Assembly (NCBI GenBank): GCA_028751875.1
Contig: CM054140.1
Location: 48,406,673-48,470,672 of the forward strand
Length of the DNA stretch: 64,000 bases
Origin: Rapana venosa
Lineage: Eukaryota; Mollusca; Gastropoda; Neogastropoda; Muricidae
Direction of reading: 5' to 3'
Below the pieces are notes generated by a model that saw only the letters and a list, made by a program, of their open reading frames with translations, searched no databases and had not been told where the DNA came from. This document shows positions 20,835 through 33,426 of the stretch, in pieces. A program made the translations under genes and the position numbers. Numbering within the stretch: the stretch's first letter is position 1; each line of letters begins with the position of its first letter.

Positions 20835-22228
20835 ATAGAAAGAATGCATAACTTTGTGGACAGCACAGTAAAGAAATGTGCAAATCCACGTAAAGTGACT
20901 GTTGACCATCTTGAACAGTTGTGCATGCAAGGCAAAGCAGGAATCCAGGTGGATGGCAAAAACAGGCTACCGGGCTGGGAAAGAACCATTGACAAGTTGC
21001 AAACATAGCTGACATAGTATGATACCATTGAGTCAAGAAACTAAAAAGTAGAGGTGTGCCAGACTGAGAGCCTGTTGCAAAACTCTTAAGAAAGCCATAC
21101 AAGAAAAGTAGGGTGTTGAGAGAGAGATAAATAGAGACAGAGGGTATTTATATTAAACACCCAAACGTATTTTAGTGGGCATAATCCACCTAAGCGAGCA
21201 AGCGCACCAACTTCAACTGAGGTAATGCAGAAATCGGAAAGTCAAGAATAAAGGACAGTTAACAGTAGCCAGTTTGGCAGGCTCAGTTGCAGTCATTTTC
21301 AAAACGTGATTACTGCAGGCGCGGCAAAGCTTCAGTGGTGAATTCTGATTCCGTTACATACAGACAAAACAATCATGAGCTTGCACCGTTTTCTTTCTTT
21401 TGGGTTCTTTGTCACAGGTTGTGCCATACAAAAGCAAATCTATTTGGATAATGGCACATAGATGTAGATAAAAAAGGCGTGATTTCTGTTTTGTTTGTAG
21501 CATGTAGCTATGTAGTTTAAATATATTTGTGATAAAGAGCAATGTTATAATTATATATTTGTGGTATGGCAAAAATAATGTGGTTGTCTAGTGTAGATTA
21601 AGATTATGAATCAGTGAGTGAATGTGTACAAACCGCTTAGTATCAGCACATAAAAATAATGCTTGGTACCAGGCAAATTTGCTTTAACTGTGATTGATAT
21701 GTTGAACTTCGATGCGACCCCCCCTTCCCCCACACTAGCAAATAGAACAGATAGAACGAGCGAATCACCTATTGGCGAGCTTTGTCACAAGATAGACAGA
21801 CCTGACTGTGGTGTGGGCATTGCACCGAGTGGTTAGACTAGCTGGGAACTCACTGTGTGAATGGTTGGTTGACACTGAGTAGGATGCTTGTAGCCAAGTT
21901 GATTGAAAGTGATTTTGGACATGCACTGTAGTAAAATAGTATATAGACTCTTCCGTGGTTTTAGAAGGTTTAGATCGTTGGACAAGGTTTAGTATGGTAT
22001 GGTGCACAAAGTAGATAATGTGAATTGAATGGCTGTTTCATTTTTGATTTTTTGACAAGATTTGAGAGTGCTCTGAATTCAGTTTTGAAATCAAGTATGT
22101 TTGTAGGGGCGTTTTGGAAGCGCATCCATGGTTATTATATCAGATGTGTATTTGATATAAAAATTGATATAGACATAGGCATAAGCTATAGTCTTAACCC
22201 ACCCTTTATCATATATCTGTGCTCCCCA

Positions 22229-22262
<34 letters not shown>

Positions 22263-22337
22263 CTCCTGCAACTACTCCTTTTCCTCTTCCTCCTACTACT
22301 GCTCCTGATGTTGTTCCTGATGTTGTTACTGCTACTG

Positions 22338-22375
<38 letters not shown>

Positions 22376-22376
22376 G
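22229..22376 (+). repeat. (ACT)n-type trinucleotide repeat
   Basis: Produces poly-Thr on plus and poly-Val on minus frames. No splice context; judged non-coding. Confidence 0.85.
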
Positions 22377-23980
22377 ATGACGATGGCAATAACGCAGATG
22401 ACAACAATGATAGTGATAATACCCTAATCTTGTATACGAGACGTTTTGGGGAAAAACCCCCAAAGAAAAGACAATACACACCAAAGAAACGATCGCATTT
22501 TACCAGAGGGTAATGTCTTCAACTGGCTAGACTTTTTAGAAATCCTTCACTTTTTGACTGGCTAAATCCTCTTTAGTTTTTGCAGCACAGCAAAAAGTAT
22601 GGAGGTCTTATAATACACAGCTTGTTAGTTATTGCGCTAGATAATATCAGCAGTCTCTTCTTGTTCTTCTTTACGTGTGTGATGTTACCAGCTTTTTGCT
22701 GAAACATCAGGCAGATAGAAAGCACGGACATCAAATATTCGCTGAGGTGATCTTTGCGTGTCTCCCTGCGCCAGAAAGCTAGCAGACTTTCTCCATCATT
22801 CATCAGTTTCACATCACCTATTCCGTGCTGATTGTTTTCTGCCGAAGGGTTCCTATGCAAATAATGAATGACTTGGCTAGGTCAGATCTACAGGTAATAA
22901 GAACCCCTGATATATATTTTTTAACGAGGAACACCAGTAAGAGAGCTGTTCAGATAGTAAAAGTGAAAAAAAGTCACCCCCACATAGAATTAGTGAAAAC
23001 AACTTACATCGCATGTTATAGGAAAAAATTAGATGTTATTGAAAAATATGTCTAAAATTACAAAAAAAGCCGTATAAAGTATGTTATGTTTATCTCTAGA
23101 TGACATGTTCTAAACTGTATGATTCCTAAACTACAATATTTTTATAGCATGTTTGATAAAAAAAATTTCAGCTTTAAAGTGTAGTGAGGCTATGCTTTTT
23201 CCCGAGTTTACCTCAAACGATAGAGTAAAAAAGAAGTCATGCTCAGACCAAATATTTGTTTAGATTCCGCTCTTGCTTTCATGGATATGTGGCATGATCA
23301 ATTAATCAGTTTGTTACAGGCTTTATCGTCAGTGAAAAAAATGTATTGCAACTGATGTTGTGAAGAAATACATAAAAATAATTCATTGTGAAGTTCTTTA
23401 TACTGAGAAGTTATTCTACCTTGTGTTTTTATTAAATCGTGGGACGAGTTTTAACATGAAATTATTATAACTTATGTTGTTAATACAACGTAGGACAAGT
23501 TCTAACATTATGTTTACTTTTGTTTTAACGTACGTAGTAGAACCAAAGGTTGAGTTTCTTTCAACTTGTATTGATGTAACCCCTTTTTGAACCTTGTTTT
23601 ATATTGTAATGTTCAGGTTAACACCTGAAGAACTAGTCATGACACTGTACTAAATTATGTTATTGACCAGCTAAACTAGGTCTGGTGTTATTTCATCTAA
23701 AGGTGTCGGTGAATATGAAAGCAAGATTTGATATTGTTATAGCTTCTTTTGTTAATTATAAAGCTGTATTGGATACATATTCGAAAACTTGTGTTTGATA
23801 ATCATAGACATTATTTTAACTGATGCTGTTAATCACTATGTTTGAGATACGGTTAACGTTGTGTTGTTGATCAGTCAAAGACCAATGAGTTATATTATTT
23901 CATACTTTTTTCATAAATCACTTGTAGGTCTTCCTTCGGTTTGTGTTTCTTTTTAACACGTTTCTCTTGTGCCTGTACAG

Positions 23981-24145
23981 TGGATGGGGTGTGGCTGGCA
24001 TGGTCAGATTGGGGCGAGTGTTCTGTCACCTGTGGTGATGGGGTGCAATACCGAAATCGTACCTGCGACGGTCCTTACTACGGGGGTAACGACTGCGATG
24101 GAAACGCCACAGACTCGCGCCACTGTCACCCAAAGATGTGCCCCG
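23981..24145 (+). CDS. Exon 11: TSP1 repeat T8
   Basis: Encodes VDGVWLAWSDWGECSVTCGD, then QYRNRTC, GPYYGGNDC, SRHC and PKMCPG. A complete 165-bp module with three Trp and a CSVTCGDG fucosylation consensus, plus sequons NRT and NAT. Acceptor GCCTGTACAG|TG; donor CCCG|GTACGA. About 20 bp after the donor an alternating (GT)n tract begins (24166-24296). The next splice acceptor downstream may be that of a candidate terminal exon (24529) rather than T9, which would end the protein after T8. Confidence 0.94.
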
Positions 24146-24165
24146 GTACGACTGGCGTTGGAGAC

Positions 24166-24188
24166 TCTGTGTGTGTGTGTGTGTGTGC

Positions 24189-24222
<34 letters not shown>

Positions 24223-24364
24223 GAGTAAGTGTGTGTGTGTGAGTGTGTGTGTGTGAGTGTGTGTGTGTGTGTTGTGTGTGTTGTGTGTGTGTAAGTAAGA
24301 ACCTATGTTCGTTCTTGGTTACTGCGTATGTTTTGTGGAAGTATGCACCCACATATGTGTATGC

Positions 24365-24425
<61 letters not shown>

Positions 24426-24430
24426 TGTGA
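24166..24430 (+). repeat. (GT)n tracts downstream of the T8 donor
   Basis: Tracts at 24166-24296 and 24357-24430, between exon 11 and the candidate terminal exon. Confidence 0.9.
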
Positions 24431-24528
24431 GCGTGCGTGCGAACATCATATGCTAGCTTGTTTGCTTATGGGCAGACCTGCATGTATATGGCTGATAGTC
24501 AGACTATAAAACTTCGTTATTTCTGCAG

Positions 24529-24644
24529 ATCAGGAGAATTGTTGGTGGCATTTTGAAGACAACAGTTCTGAAGTGTTTTGTAAATTGCCTGATTATTGGG
24601 AACTGTGCTGCCAAAATGTCTGTGACTTCGTTCTGCAGAAGTAA
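24529..24644 (+). CDS. Candidate alternative terminal exon, Cys-rich tail
   Basis: After the acceptor TTATTTCTGCAG, entry in phase 1 (G from the upstream exon plus AT gives Asp) opens 37 codons ending in TAA at 24642-24644. The peptide begins DQENCWWHFEDN and continues FCKLPDYWELCCQNVCDF; it has five cysteines, three Trp and the sequon NSS. The C-x4-Y-x3-C-C-x3-C ending resembles the C-terminal half of PLAC domains, which close many ADAMTS/TSP1 proteins, although PLAC has six cysteines and a two-residue final gap. Splicing from T8 would give a shorter isoform. A possible AATAAA lies at about 25180. An internal use with donor GTAACG at 24641 would break phase. It could be a chance open stretch or a relic exon. 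Confidence 0.45.
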
Positions 24645-25250
24645 CGAACTCGCATTCTGTTCAAAAAGCCTATCCTACTCAAGCAGAATAGACCATTCAT
24701 TAATTTTTCAAACCAATATGACAACACATTATCGAACATCGTACAAAACCGCTTTCTTTAAACAAACCGGTAAAATTTTATGATAAAACAAAAAAGGTAA
24801 ATCAAACAAGATTTGCAACTAAGCACGCAACCTGGCATGTAGACTTTACCATTTTATATGTTTAAGCGACTGGAAAAAAAGCCAGACAAAAAGCCAGAAA
24901 GAAGTATCATGGTGAAAAACAGAGTATCATGGTGAAAAACAGACAAGGCTAACAAGATGCACAAATCTAGATACAACTTCAAATATGCTTTTTTTGTTCG
25001 TTTTTAATTTCTTGGTATTGAACGGAACTGTGCAGCTTGAAACACCCGGTACGAACACAAGTGGTCCTGAATAATGAATAGTTGCAAGCTAAATGCAAAC
25101 GAACATATTGAAAAACAAAAGATTTAAAGTTTATGCTAAAACTAAAAGGTGTAAATATTTGAAGTTCAAAAGGAGTGAACAATAAAGGTCTGTGCAGATG
25201 AAATCTTGTTTGCCCGTAGACAAGGACTGAACAAATCATCATCATCATTA

Positions 25251-25600
25251 TCAGACCCGTGACCTTGGCGGTCGTGGGGGAGACACGAAAGACGATGCCG
25301 TGGTAAGCCTCCTCCATCCATCTCGGTCCTCGGCTCTGCGCAGTAGTGCCGAGTCATTCATCCTGGTCCATTCTCTGATGTTGTCCATCCATGACTTGTT
25401 CTGTCTTTCCCTCTTTCTGCCACCTTCGAGTGTTCCCTGCAGTACTGTTTTTGGCAGAGTGTTGTGGCGGGTGACGTTGCCGAACCATGTCAGCTTTTTC
25501 TTCTTGGAGATGGTGAGAAGGGGTTCCTGTGGACCTGCCAGCCGTGTTATTTGTGACAAATTCATTGGTCTTTCGTTCTCTCCAGGATATGCCCAGTGAA
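25251..25600 (-). pseudogene. Decayed non-LTR retrotransposon RT C-terminus
   Basis: The minus-strand frame reads LTWFGNVTRHNTL, then GRKRERQNKSWMDNIREW and DRDGWRRL. This is the characteristic C-terminal region of LINE ORF2 proteins (WFGHVxR...GxRxRGRPxxxWxDxI...DRxxWRxL). Only this tail remains, without the catalytic region, so it is a 5'-truncated dead copy. Confidence 0.75.
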
Positions 25601-26157
25601 AGACTGAACAAATATGCCTTTCAAATCAGGATAGAGAGAGAAACTAAAACTACTTAATTTGAGGCCTGAATGCAAACCAAAAAAAGTTGAAACTATTCAG
25701 TTTTAAGTTTCAGTTCAAGCGAAAAGTTAGACAATACACACACTATTCATACTGGGGATTTAGAAAATGAAAGTATACAATACTGAGTCCAGATAAGAAA
25801 GAAAGAAAGAATGAAAATATAGGTAAGAGCGTAGTCAAGTGACTGAAAGATTGAAGATTATAGTCTTCCATTAAAGAAAGGGGCAAAAACAAGCCTTGTC
25901 ATAATTTCATGTACAGACAGAGACATAGATCGAGATAAAATTCACAGACAGAACTACACACACAGCATGCGTGCGCCACACAGGTCTTACATGCGTATGT
26001 ATACATCCATACATGGGGCGAGGTTTAACACAGCTGTAGTCATGTTTGTGTATTCTTTGTATGCCTTTGCTCCTCACAGATTCGATTTTTAAAAGGACAT
26101 TTTGAGGGTGAAACTCAAATGCTTTGCTTTTAGTGGACATATTCTTTTGACTGATAG

Positions 26158-26213
<56 letters not shown>

Positions 26214-26422
26214 CCTGCGCGCGTGGCCGCGTGCGTGTGCGTATGTACACACACGCATGTGTGTGTGCACCGCACACGCGTGTGTATGTGTCTGTGAGTA
26301 TGTGCCAGCGTGTGCGTGGATGCTCGCGCACAGGCGATGAAATAGAAGTTTGGAAGAGAAAGACGTCATGGAAGCAAAGTTTTCTGAACACAAGAGATCC
26401 TCCAGCATTAAATAACACACAC

Positions 26423-26485
<63 letters not shown>
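26158..26485 (+). repeat. (TG)n and (CA)n pair
   Basis: A TG tract (26158-26211) and a CA tract (26418-26485) in the same intron are mutually complementary. Confidence 0.88.
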
Positions 26486-26487
<2 letters not shown>

Positions 26488-26685
26488 CCCCCCAACAAAA
26501 CAACTTGCCTGTAAGCAGTGCAGAGCTAGGGCAGGGTGGATTCCCCTCATCATCCAGAGACGAGAGAACCGAAGCATCTCAAGTCAGGCCACGGGGAGCC
26601 AGCCATGAACTCCATGGCTGGACACTCCCCAATCTTTTGACTGCCAGTGGTCTGACTTGAGATGCGCTGCTGCCGATTCTTGCAG

Positions 26686-26850
26686 TGGATGGTCACTGGA
26701 TGGACTGGGAGTCTTGGACATCGTGCACACGCACGTGCGGGGGAGGCGCTCGCACGCGCTCCCGCCAGTGCTACCATGCTCAGCATGGCGGCAAGAGCTG
26801 CGATGGCCATGGGTCGGAAACTGAAGATTGCCAGACTGAGGGTTGTCCAG
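26686..26850 (+). CDS. Exon 12: TSP1 repeat T9
   Basis: Encodes VDGHWMDWESWTSCTRTCGG, then RTRSRQC, HGGKSC, TEDC and TEGCPG. 165 bp, phase 1-1, six cysteines, three Trp and a CTRTCGGG fucosylation consensus. The loop YHAQHGGKSC lacks the GPF start. No N-glycosylation sequon is seen, which is unusual here. Acceptor CCGATTCTTGCAG|TG; donor CCAG|GTAGAG. A 40-bp minisatellite begins about 100 bp downstream. Confidence 0.94.
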
Positions 26851-26954
26851 GTAGAGTTCACGAAGTTTTGCCGTTGGTCAGTTTGGTTCGGTCGTCATTG
26901 TTCTTTAGCGTTGGTTTTTAGTTGTCCCGGCCGTGTTTTGGTCGTTGGCATTGT

Positions 26955-27800
26955 CATCAGGGTTATTTTCTTATTTCGCGGTTATTGTCATCAGCATTTG
27001 CATTTTTCGTGGTCATTTTGGAGATTAACATTGTCATCGGCATTATTTTCAAGTTTCGTGGGCATTGTCATCAGCATTATTTTCAAGTTTCGTGGGCATT
27101 GTCATTGTCATCAGCATTATTTTCAAGTTTCGTGGGCATTGTCATTGTCATCAGCATTATTTTCAAGTTTCGTGGGCATTGTCATTGTCATCAGCATTAT
27201 TTTCAAGTTTCGTGGGCATTGTCATTGTCATCAGCATTATTTTCAAGTTTCGTGGGCATTGGCATTGTCATCAGCTTTATTTTCAGTTTCATGTCGTCAT
27301 TTTAGTTATTGTCATTGTCAGCAGCGTTTTTCTCCCCAGTTTTCATGATCATCGCCATTATCATCAGCATTATATTCATTTTTCGTGGTCATATTTGGTC
27401 ATTGTCATTGTTATCAGCAATGTTTTCATTTTTCATGGTCATTTTGGTCACTGTCATTGTTATCAGCATTATTGCCATTTTCGTGGTCATATTAGTTGTT
27501 GACATTGTCATCAGCATTATTGTCATTTTTCGTGGTGATTTTTGGTCACTGTCATTGCCATCAGCATTATTGCCATTTTCATGGTCATATTGGTTATTGA
27601 CATTGTCATCAGCATTGTTTTAATTTTTTCTTGGTCATATTTGGTTACTGTCATTGTCATCAGCGTTATTGTCATTTTTCGTGGTAATTTTTAGTTATTG
27701 TCGTTGGCATTACCATTATTTTCATTCCACGTGGTCATTTTTTATCATTACCATCAGCCTTTTTTTTTCATTTTTCCTCGTCATTTTGGTTATCGTCATT
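26955..27800 (+). repeat. 40-bp minisatellite
   Basis: Unit GTCATTGTCATCAGCATTAT plus TTTCAAGTTTCGTGGGCATT. Near-perfect units at about 27057-27270, degenerating on the 3' side. Confidence 0.85.
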
Positions 27801-27896
27801 GTTTTTATCATTTACCATTTCAGTGGCTGTAACACTTTTTTTATCGGAACCTAAAGAAGAGTGACATTGGTACCCGATTTTGTTTTCATTTCTCTG

Positions 27897-27990
27897 CTAA
27901 GCTCCGAGGTTCACCAATGGTGAGATTTTGCATATGCGACCGTTTTTGCCCACCGTTAAGGTAACCGCATTCCGACTGTGGAGATGATGT
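27897..27990 (+). repeat. Roughly 100-bp dispersed repeat (paired with 52163)
   Basis: Shares CCGAGGTTCACCAATGGTGA, TATGCGACCGTT and TTAAGGTAACCGCATTCCGA with 52163-52264. Confidence 0.7.
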
Positions 27991-28032
27991 CTTAACACGA
28001 CACCAAAGTGCATGCGTTTTTCTTTTGTTTCT

Positions 28033-28302
28033 TGTCATCCGTTCTTACCGGTACAAATGGCCTTCTCGTCTAAAAGGCAGAAGACGCAGGCTTTAACGTT
28101 ATTGCGCGCAAGATGTTCTGCGTGTGTTTGCACACGGGGACCTCGGTTTATAGTCTCATCTAAAGGACTTTTTTGGGGAGTGGAGTCATTACTGATGTTA
28201 ACTCCAGGGTAAAAGTCCCTAAAACGGGGGGCCTCAGTGGCGGATCGAACCTGGGCCGTCAGATTGCTAGCGCAACGTTCTAACCACTAGACTATCCCGG
28301 CC
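28033..28302 (-). mobile_element. tRNA-SINE family 1, diverged, minus
   Basis: A minus copy with core and head (GGATCGAACCTGGGCC, then ACTAGACTATCCCGG) but without the tail. It is more diverged than other copies, so probably older. Confidence 0.75.
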
Positions 28303-28863
28303 ACCACCGTCCCCCCTCCCCCCTCTTGGGGATGTATATTTTTTAGTTTGAATTGACATGGTTCATTATCTTGAGGTCTTTTTGTTGCTCTTTCTTCTTT
28401 GTTTGTTGTATTTGTTTTTTTTATGTAACCTCATTCAGTGATGTCAGAAAACTTATCATAACTGTATTAATAAAATATTAAAATCACTGCCTTATAATAG
28501 GGTTAATTAATCTGTGTGCAAGATTCAACGTATTGGTGTAAAAAAAAAAATGTCCTTGTGACTGCTGTTAACAAAACTCGTCCTCTTGTTATTTCTCAGG
28601 AATTCGCAGAATGTTGTGGTAATACGCTGACAGGGTTGAAATTCTATTTTGGAAAATAAAACGCTGTAATCTTAGTGAAGCTTTAATGGTTTCTTCTTTA
28701 TTTTTCAGTTGGAGCGTTTTAATTGTTAATCAAGTTAATGGCAGTTATACACATTTATTTGTTTTCTGCTTTTGTTCGCCCAGTCCTATATAGTGAGTGC
28801 TGTGACATGATCCAAATCCAGATTCCAATCATTTTGGAATCTCTCACTGTCTTTTTTCACCAG

Positions 28864-29028
28864 TGGACGGCGCTTGGCAGAAGTGGACAGAGTGGACCGA
28901 GTGCTCGCACAGCTGTGGCAATGGGACGCGGGTTCGAACCCGAGACTGCACAGGTCCCTTCCACGGGGGAGCCAACTGCACTGGCCCTTGGGACGAGGCC
29001 GAGACGTGCAACCCCCACCCCTGTCCAG
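28864..29028 (+). CDS. Exon 13: TSP1 repeat T10
   Basis: Encodes VDGAWQKWTEWTECSHSCGN, then RVRTRDC, GPFHGGANC, AETC and PHPCPG. 165 bp, phase 1-1, six cysteines, three Trp, CSHSCGNG consensus and sequons NGT and NCT. Acceptor CTTTTTTCACCAG|TG is strong; donor CCAG|GTATCC is weak beyond position +4. The loop sequence [13 protein letters not shown] is nearly the same as in T15 and T12, marking these three as the closest relatives. Confidence 0.95.
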
Positions 29029-31047
29029 GTATCCCTTTGCCTTCACCCACCCTGCTCCTTCCGGTGTCTCTTTGGACATTGATTATTCATCTATTCATGT
29101 TCGCTTTTTTTTGGAGAAAATTGTCCCATATTTTTCACTTCCTTATACAGGTATATATATATATCGACACTGAGAGTGAACATGTGCTTATTTTGTGTGT
29201 GTATGTTGTTTTTTTGCCAGATTTTTTTTTCGCCAGATATATTTTTGAAATTTTTTTTGGAATTATATCTTGCAAATTTTGTTCTGTATTTTATTTTCAT
29301 TTTGCGACTTTTGTGTCTTTTGTTTTTCTTTACTTTTCTTCAAGTTTTCTTTTGACATATTTTCCGATCAAAATTGGATTTGATGTGCAGTTTTTATGTT
29401 GTTTGTGCACCCTCACAGACAGGGCAGAAAAAGAAAGTGACCTTCAAACAAAGAAATAGGGTCCTGCTGACGCGCGATCTAAACCTAAAAGGCCGAAAAC
29501 TAAAAATTGGCGGGCAAGCGAACATATCTTTGCAAAGTGTGTGTGTGTGTAAGATAAGTATTATGTGAATGTTTGCCGTGTATCCGTTACTAATCGAAAA
29601 CTTCTTTCAAGATCTTTCAGGGTGCAGGTCTGTTGTTTGAGTATATACATACTCAACGATTGGAAAATAAGATTTCAAGATGGCTGAACATCCGGGGCAG
29701 TCTGACGATCTGGTAAGCTATTTTTTGGTATATCCCTTCTTAGAATAGACTCATGATCAGTTCATGCTGCATAGTAAGCGATGCGCTGCGAATTCTAAGA
29801 TAAAGGCATTTTGTGTAGTTTTTCTTGTAAACTGTACACTTTTATATGGTTGTGTTGAACAACCAAGTAAAGTATTTTGCTTAGGTAGTATACACTCCAT
29901 TTATAATAACTATTACTTAATACAGAACGTCGACAATGTTTGTTCTGTGGTAAAGGCGATTGTTAAACAATTGCCAGAAAAATGCTATGGTCTACACAAC
30001 TGCAGCTTATGCGTAATCAGAAGGCACATAAACCGACACCAAGCCAACCATCATGCTGAATGAAGTAAGCGGCAGATGTAGGAAACCTATGTTTATTCAC
30101 TTGTGTAGCAAATGTGCGCTTTATGTTCTGATCTATATTTGGTTCCTCCCCTCCTCCACCCCCCCCCCCTCCCAATCTCTGTCTGTGTGGCAGGGAGAAG
30201 AGCATAAACTATAGCGTCGCAATTTTTCTCAGAAGCTGCTTCCTGGGCGTAAAAAAACAATATCTGTACATCTATATGAATTCGCCTTTGCTATATTATT
30301 ATTATTATTTCCATTGTAAATATATGCAATTGCATATAGTTCTTAAAGGCTATGGCTATACTATGGGAGATCAAAAAGACAGAAACCTTAATGACTTCAT
30401 ATCGAAAATGTTATTGAATAAGGTAATAGTCTTGTTCATTACAATAAGGTATCTTTTATTTCACATGAATGTTTTACGTTTATGTTGCAGCTGCTTAGCT
30501 TAGAAGTTTATTAGACATTTTCCCAATATATGAATGTTTCCTGCATAGATTGTGAAATTGTTAACAAACAGGGCGGAAGCCTTTAAATAGGATGACTGAG
30601 AAAGTGATGTAATTATCAAGACGAAAAGCAAGAAATGAACCTAATGAAACTTACCAGTTACTGTTACCATACAATTTTAAAAGAAAACTTGTCTGAATTC
30701 TTGTTCTGATTTTTCTTTATCATTAGTGCTTGGAAGATTATTGATAGCTTGGGTTTTTAGGGCGATATTCATGTCTTATGTATTTTTTTGTTTTGTTTTA
30801 TAGTGGTTTGATAGCAGTTAGTGTAAGTATGTGGTTGGTTTTTTTGCTTTAGATATTATGTTGGTAACTTTTTATTACCCTTTCATCTGTCTTTCCGTAT
30901 TCTTGCATACAGAGCTGTTTACTCATAACTTATTATGCAAACTGAATAGTGAGTCACAATGAATTATATGTATATATGCCTAAGAGTGGTCTATTTATAA
31001 TATAAAATGCAAATTGGCATGTGTATGATTATCTCACACACACACCA

Positions 31048-31119
<72 letters not shown>

Positions 31120-32301
31120 TCGGTTGCGCAGGCGCGAATTTACAGTTTCTTGAAACATAGCTGTGTCTTTAGAATTGTTTTGGTCACGCTGATTTTTGAA
31201 AAAATATCTTTTATTTGTTGTAACGGTATTTTGGTGGAAAATGCGCGAATTTTCTTGCGATTAAAGCTATAACAGCTGTAGCTGTGCACGTATAATTTTG
31301 AAGTGCATAAAGAATAAATTTTCTGAATATCATCAAGATAAATGATACAGAAAACTGCATTAGCTGCTGACTACAGAATCTGGAAAGTTCTTTAAAAAGA
31401 GCTCTGAGGTGTTCGTAAAATCTATCAGTTCAGTTTTTGGTACTGTTATTACTGATGGACAAAAAATACCAGAGTATCGAAATCAGTGTGTGTTCAGATA
31501 AACAGTAACGTATTGAAACGTTATATTAGCATTTCCACGCTTCCCCCTTCAAACAGGAGTGATTCCGATACATGAGAAAACGTACTTCCTTGCACATTAC
31601 CAAAATAGGTTTTTAGCCAGGGAATGTTTGTGTGCATTATAAAATAACATGCACTTAAAGGTCTCCGCATACGGATACAAATGTCTGTGATATGCGAGAG
31701 TTGAATGAACGCGTGTGTAAAAAACATGAGACAGAGAGAGAGGGAGAGGGTATCTGTTTATTTGACCTGATATCTTGGTCAGCGGAAATTTCAATTCGAC
31801 CAATCGTATTCTAAATTTCAGTAACATCCAAAAAAATTATAATAGACTTGCTATGATTGAGTGTGATATGAACAACTAAACAACACACATTAATGCGCAA
31901 GAATCGGAAACGTTTTCCTATTGCATGTAGAGAAAATAGGAGCGGTGACATCTATGATTTCACATGTAATAATATCTACTACAGCAAACGAAAAAGCTTA
32001 CAAAAATGGTCCACGAACACATAGTGATTACGTCAGTCTCACTTTTTAAAAACGTAAACTAGATGTGTTTCTTTAAAAATCTGTGTGTAACATTCTGTGT
32101 CACTATTTTTCAGAGAAGCTGGACTGTAAACAAGAATTGTAAGGCATCTTGTCCCTGTGACATACTTGGCGCAAAGGACCTGTCTCCGTGTAAGGATACC
32201 AGGTAAAAGATGAAGGGAGAGGCACTCATCGACAAGTGTGTGCAGTGTAACACTCACCCAGGGTGCAACGTAATCGCCACAGTATTATTATTATTATTAT
32301 T

Positions 32302-32336
<35 letters not shown>

Positions 32337-33252
32337 AAATCACTATTCTATTCAGAGTGTAGTGATGTGAAACTTGTTTGGTTTTCATACAACAGAATTC
32401 CGTTTGACTAGACTGTGGGAATGTTTTCAGATTCGGGCATCTTGCTGTTGAGTTAACTGACTGTGATTGTGTGATTTTCGTTGATGGAATGCAGTTCTTA
32501 TTTCTGTGCATATTCCACTTTACATAGATCGTGACACATTTTTTTGCCGATTCATGATTTTGTTTCCAGAGATTTTCTCGGTGACGTATATAATATATTT
32601 ATTTTTTTTGTCATCAACATGCTTTGTCTATAAACTGAACCACTATCTGCTTTCCCGCCGATTTCAGTCTGGTCTTATATCCTTTCAATAACAACCTTTA
32701 GAAGTGAGACCTAGAAGTGTATGATTGATAACCAAAACAGTACCACCAAATCAATTAAGAATGAAAAATTCGAGCCTCAAACTTATCTACCTGCACCATG
32801 CATGATTTTTGAAACTTCTTTTTTTCCCCACTGGTAAACGTGGAGTAAACTCTTTTATCGATGTCTTTGCATGTGTCGGTTTTTCTTTATAATTAAACTT
32901 TTTTTGTTTTTTTTTCAATAATCGTCACTTAACCTGCATGATTCCCCTCGCTCAAGTGTCAATTGATGTTCTGGAAGAGAAAGTCTGATGGAATCTTCAG
33001 GTCACGGAATTGATGGAATGTTATGCATGCCGCCTTTTCCTTCTTTCCCCTTCTCTATAGCTTAAAAATACTTTCATTTTTATTGTGGTCCTTTTATCTA
33101 GACGTGCAAACTAATTCACAATTTGATTCGCTAGTTAGAAAACTGTCTTATTATCAGGTTATTCATAGAGGTAAATCTTGAAGTAAGAAGATTTTTTGTT
33201 TCAGTCAGTATTACGGGGTTTTACAAATAGATGTACGCGAGTGTACGCTTGC

Positions 33253-33257
<5 letters not shown>

Positions 33258-33332
<75 letters not shown>

Positions 33333-33392
33333 CACACACTTTCACACACACACTCACACTCACACACACACACTCACACACACACACATTTG
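33258..33392 (+). repeat. (CA)n microsatellite
   Basis: Over 60 CA units with few interruptions. Confidence 0.9.
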
Positions 33393-33426
33393 CATGGATT
33401 TTGCAATCATTTAAAGCTTCTGCGTG

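Larger units (their letters stand above)
20173..23980 (+). other. Intron 10
   Basis: Holds a complete family-2 tRNA SINE (20466-20834), an ACT/TGC microsatellite (22229-22376) that creates a spurious Thr-rich open frame, and AT-rich unique sequence elsewhere. The stretch 22500-23900 shows no feature that I can support. Confidence 0.7.
24146..26685 (+). other. Intron 11
   Basis: Contains GT microsatellites (24166-24296, 24357-24430), the candidate alternative terminal exon (24529-24644), a decayed reverse-transcriptase tail on the minus strand (25251-25600), and TG (26158-26300) and CA (26418-26485) tracts. The two last tracts are complementary and could pair in the transcript. Confidence 0.75.
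26851..28863 (+). other. Intron 12
   Basis: Dominated by a GTCATTGTCATCAGCATT-type minisatellite (26955-27800). A roughly 100-bp repeat shared with 52163-52264 (27897-27990) and a minus SINE family-1 copy with tRNA head (28033-28302) follow. The last 550 bp are AT-rich without recognised elements. Open frames across the array are artefacts. Confidence 0.8.

Noticed and set aside
22025..22513. 162-codon frame with Thr-rich block
   Set aside because: Generated by a trinucleotide ACT repeat; no acceptor or donor in a matching phase and no homology signal.
26662..27623. Frames of 104-228 codons after T9
   Set aside because: They run over the T9 exon in the wrong frame or over the 40-bp minisatellite.
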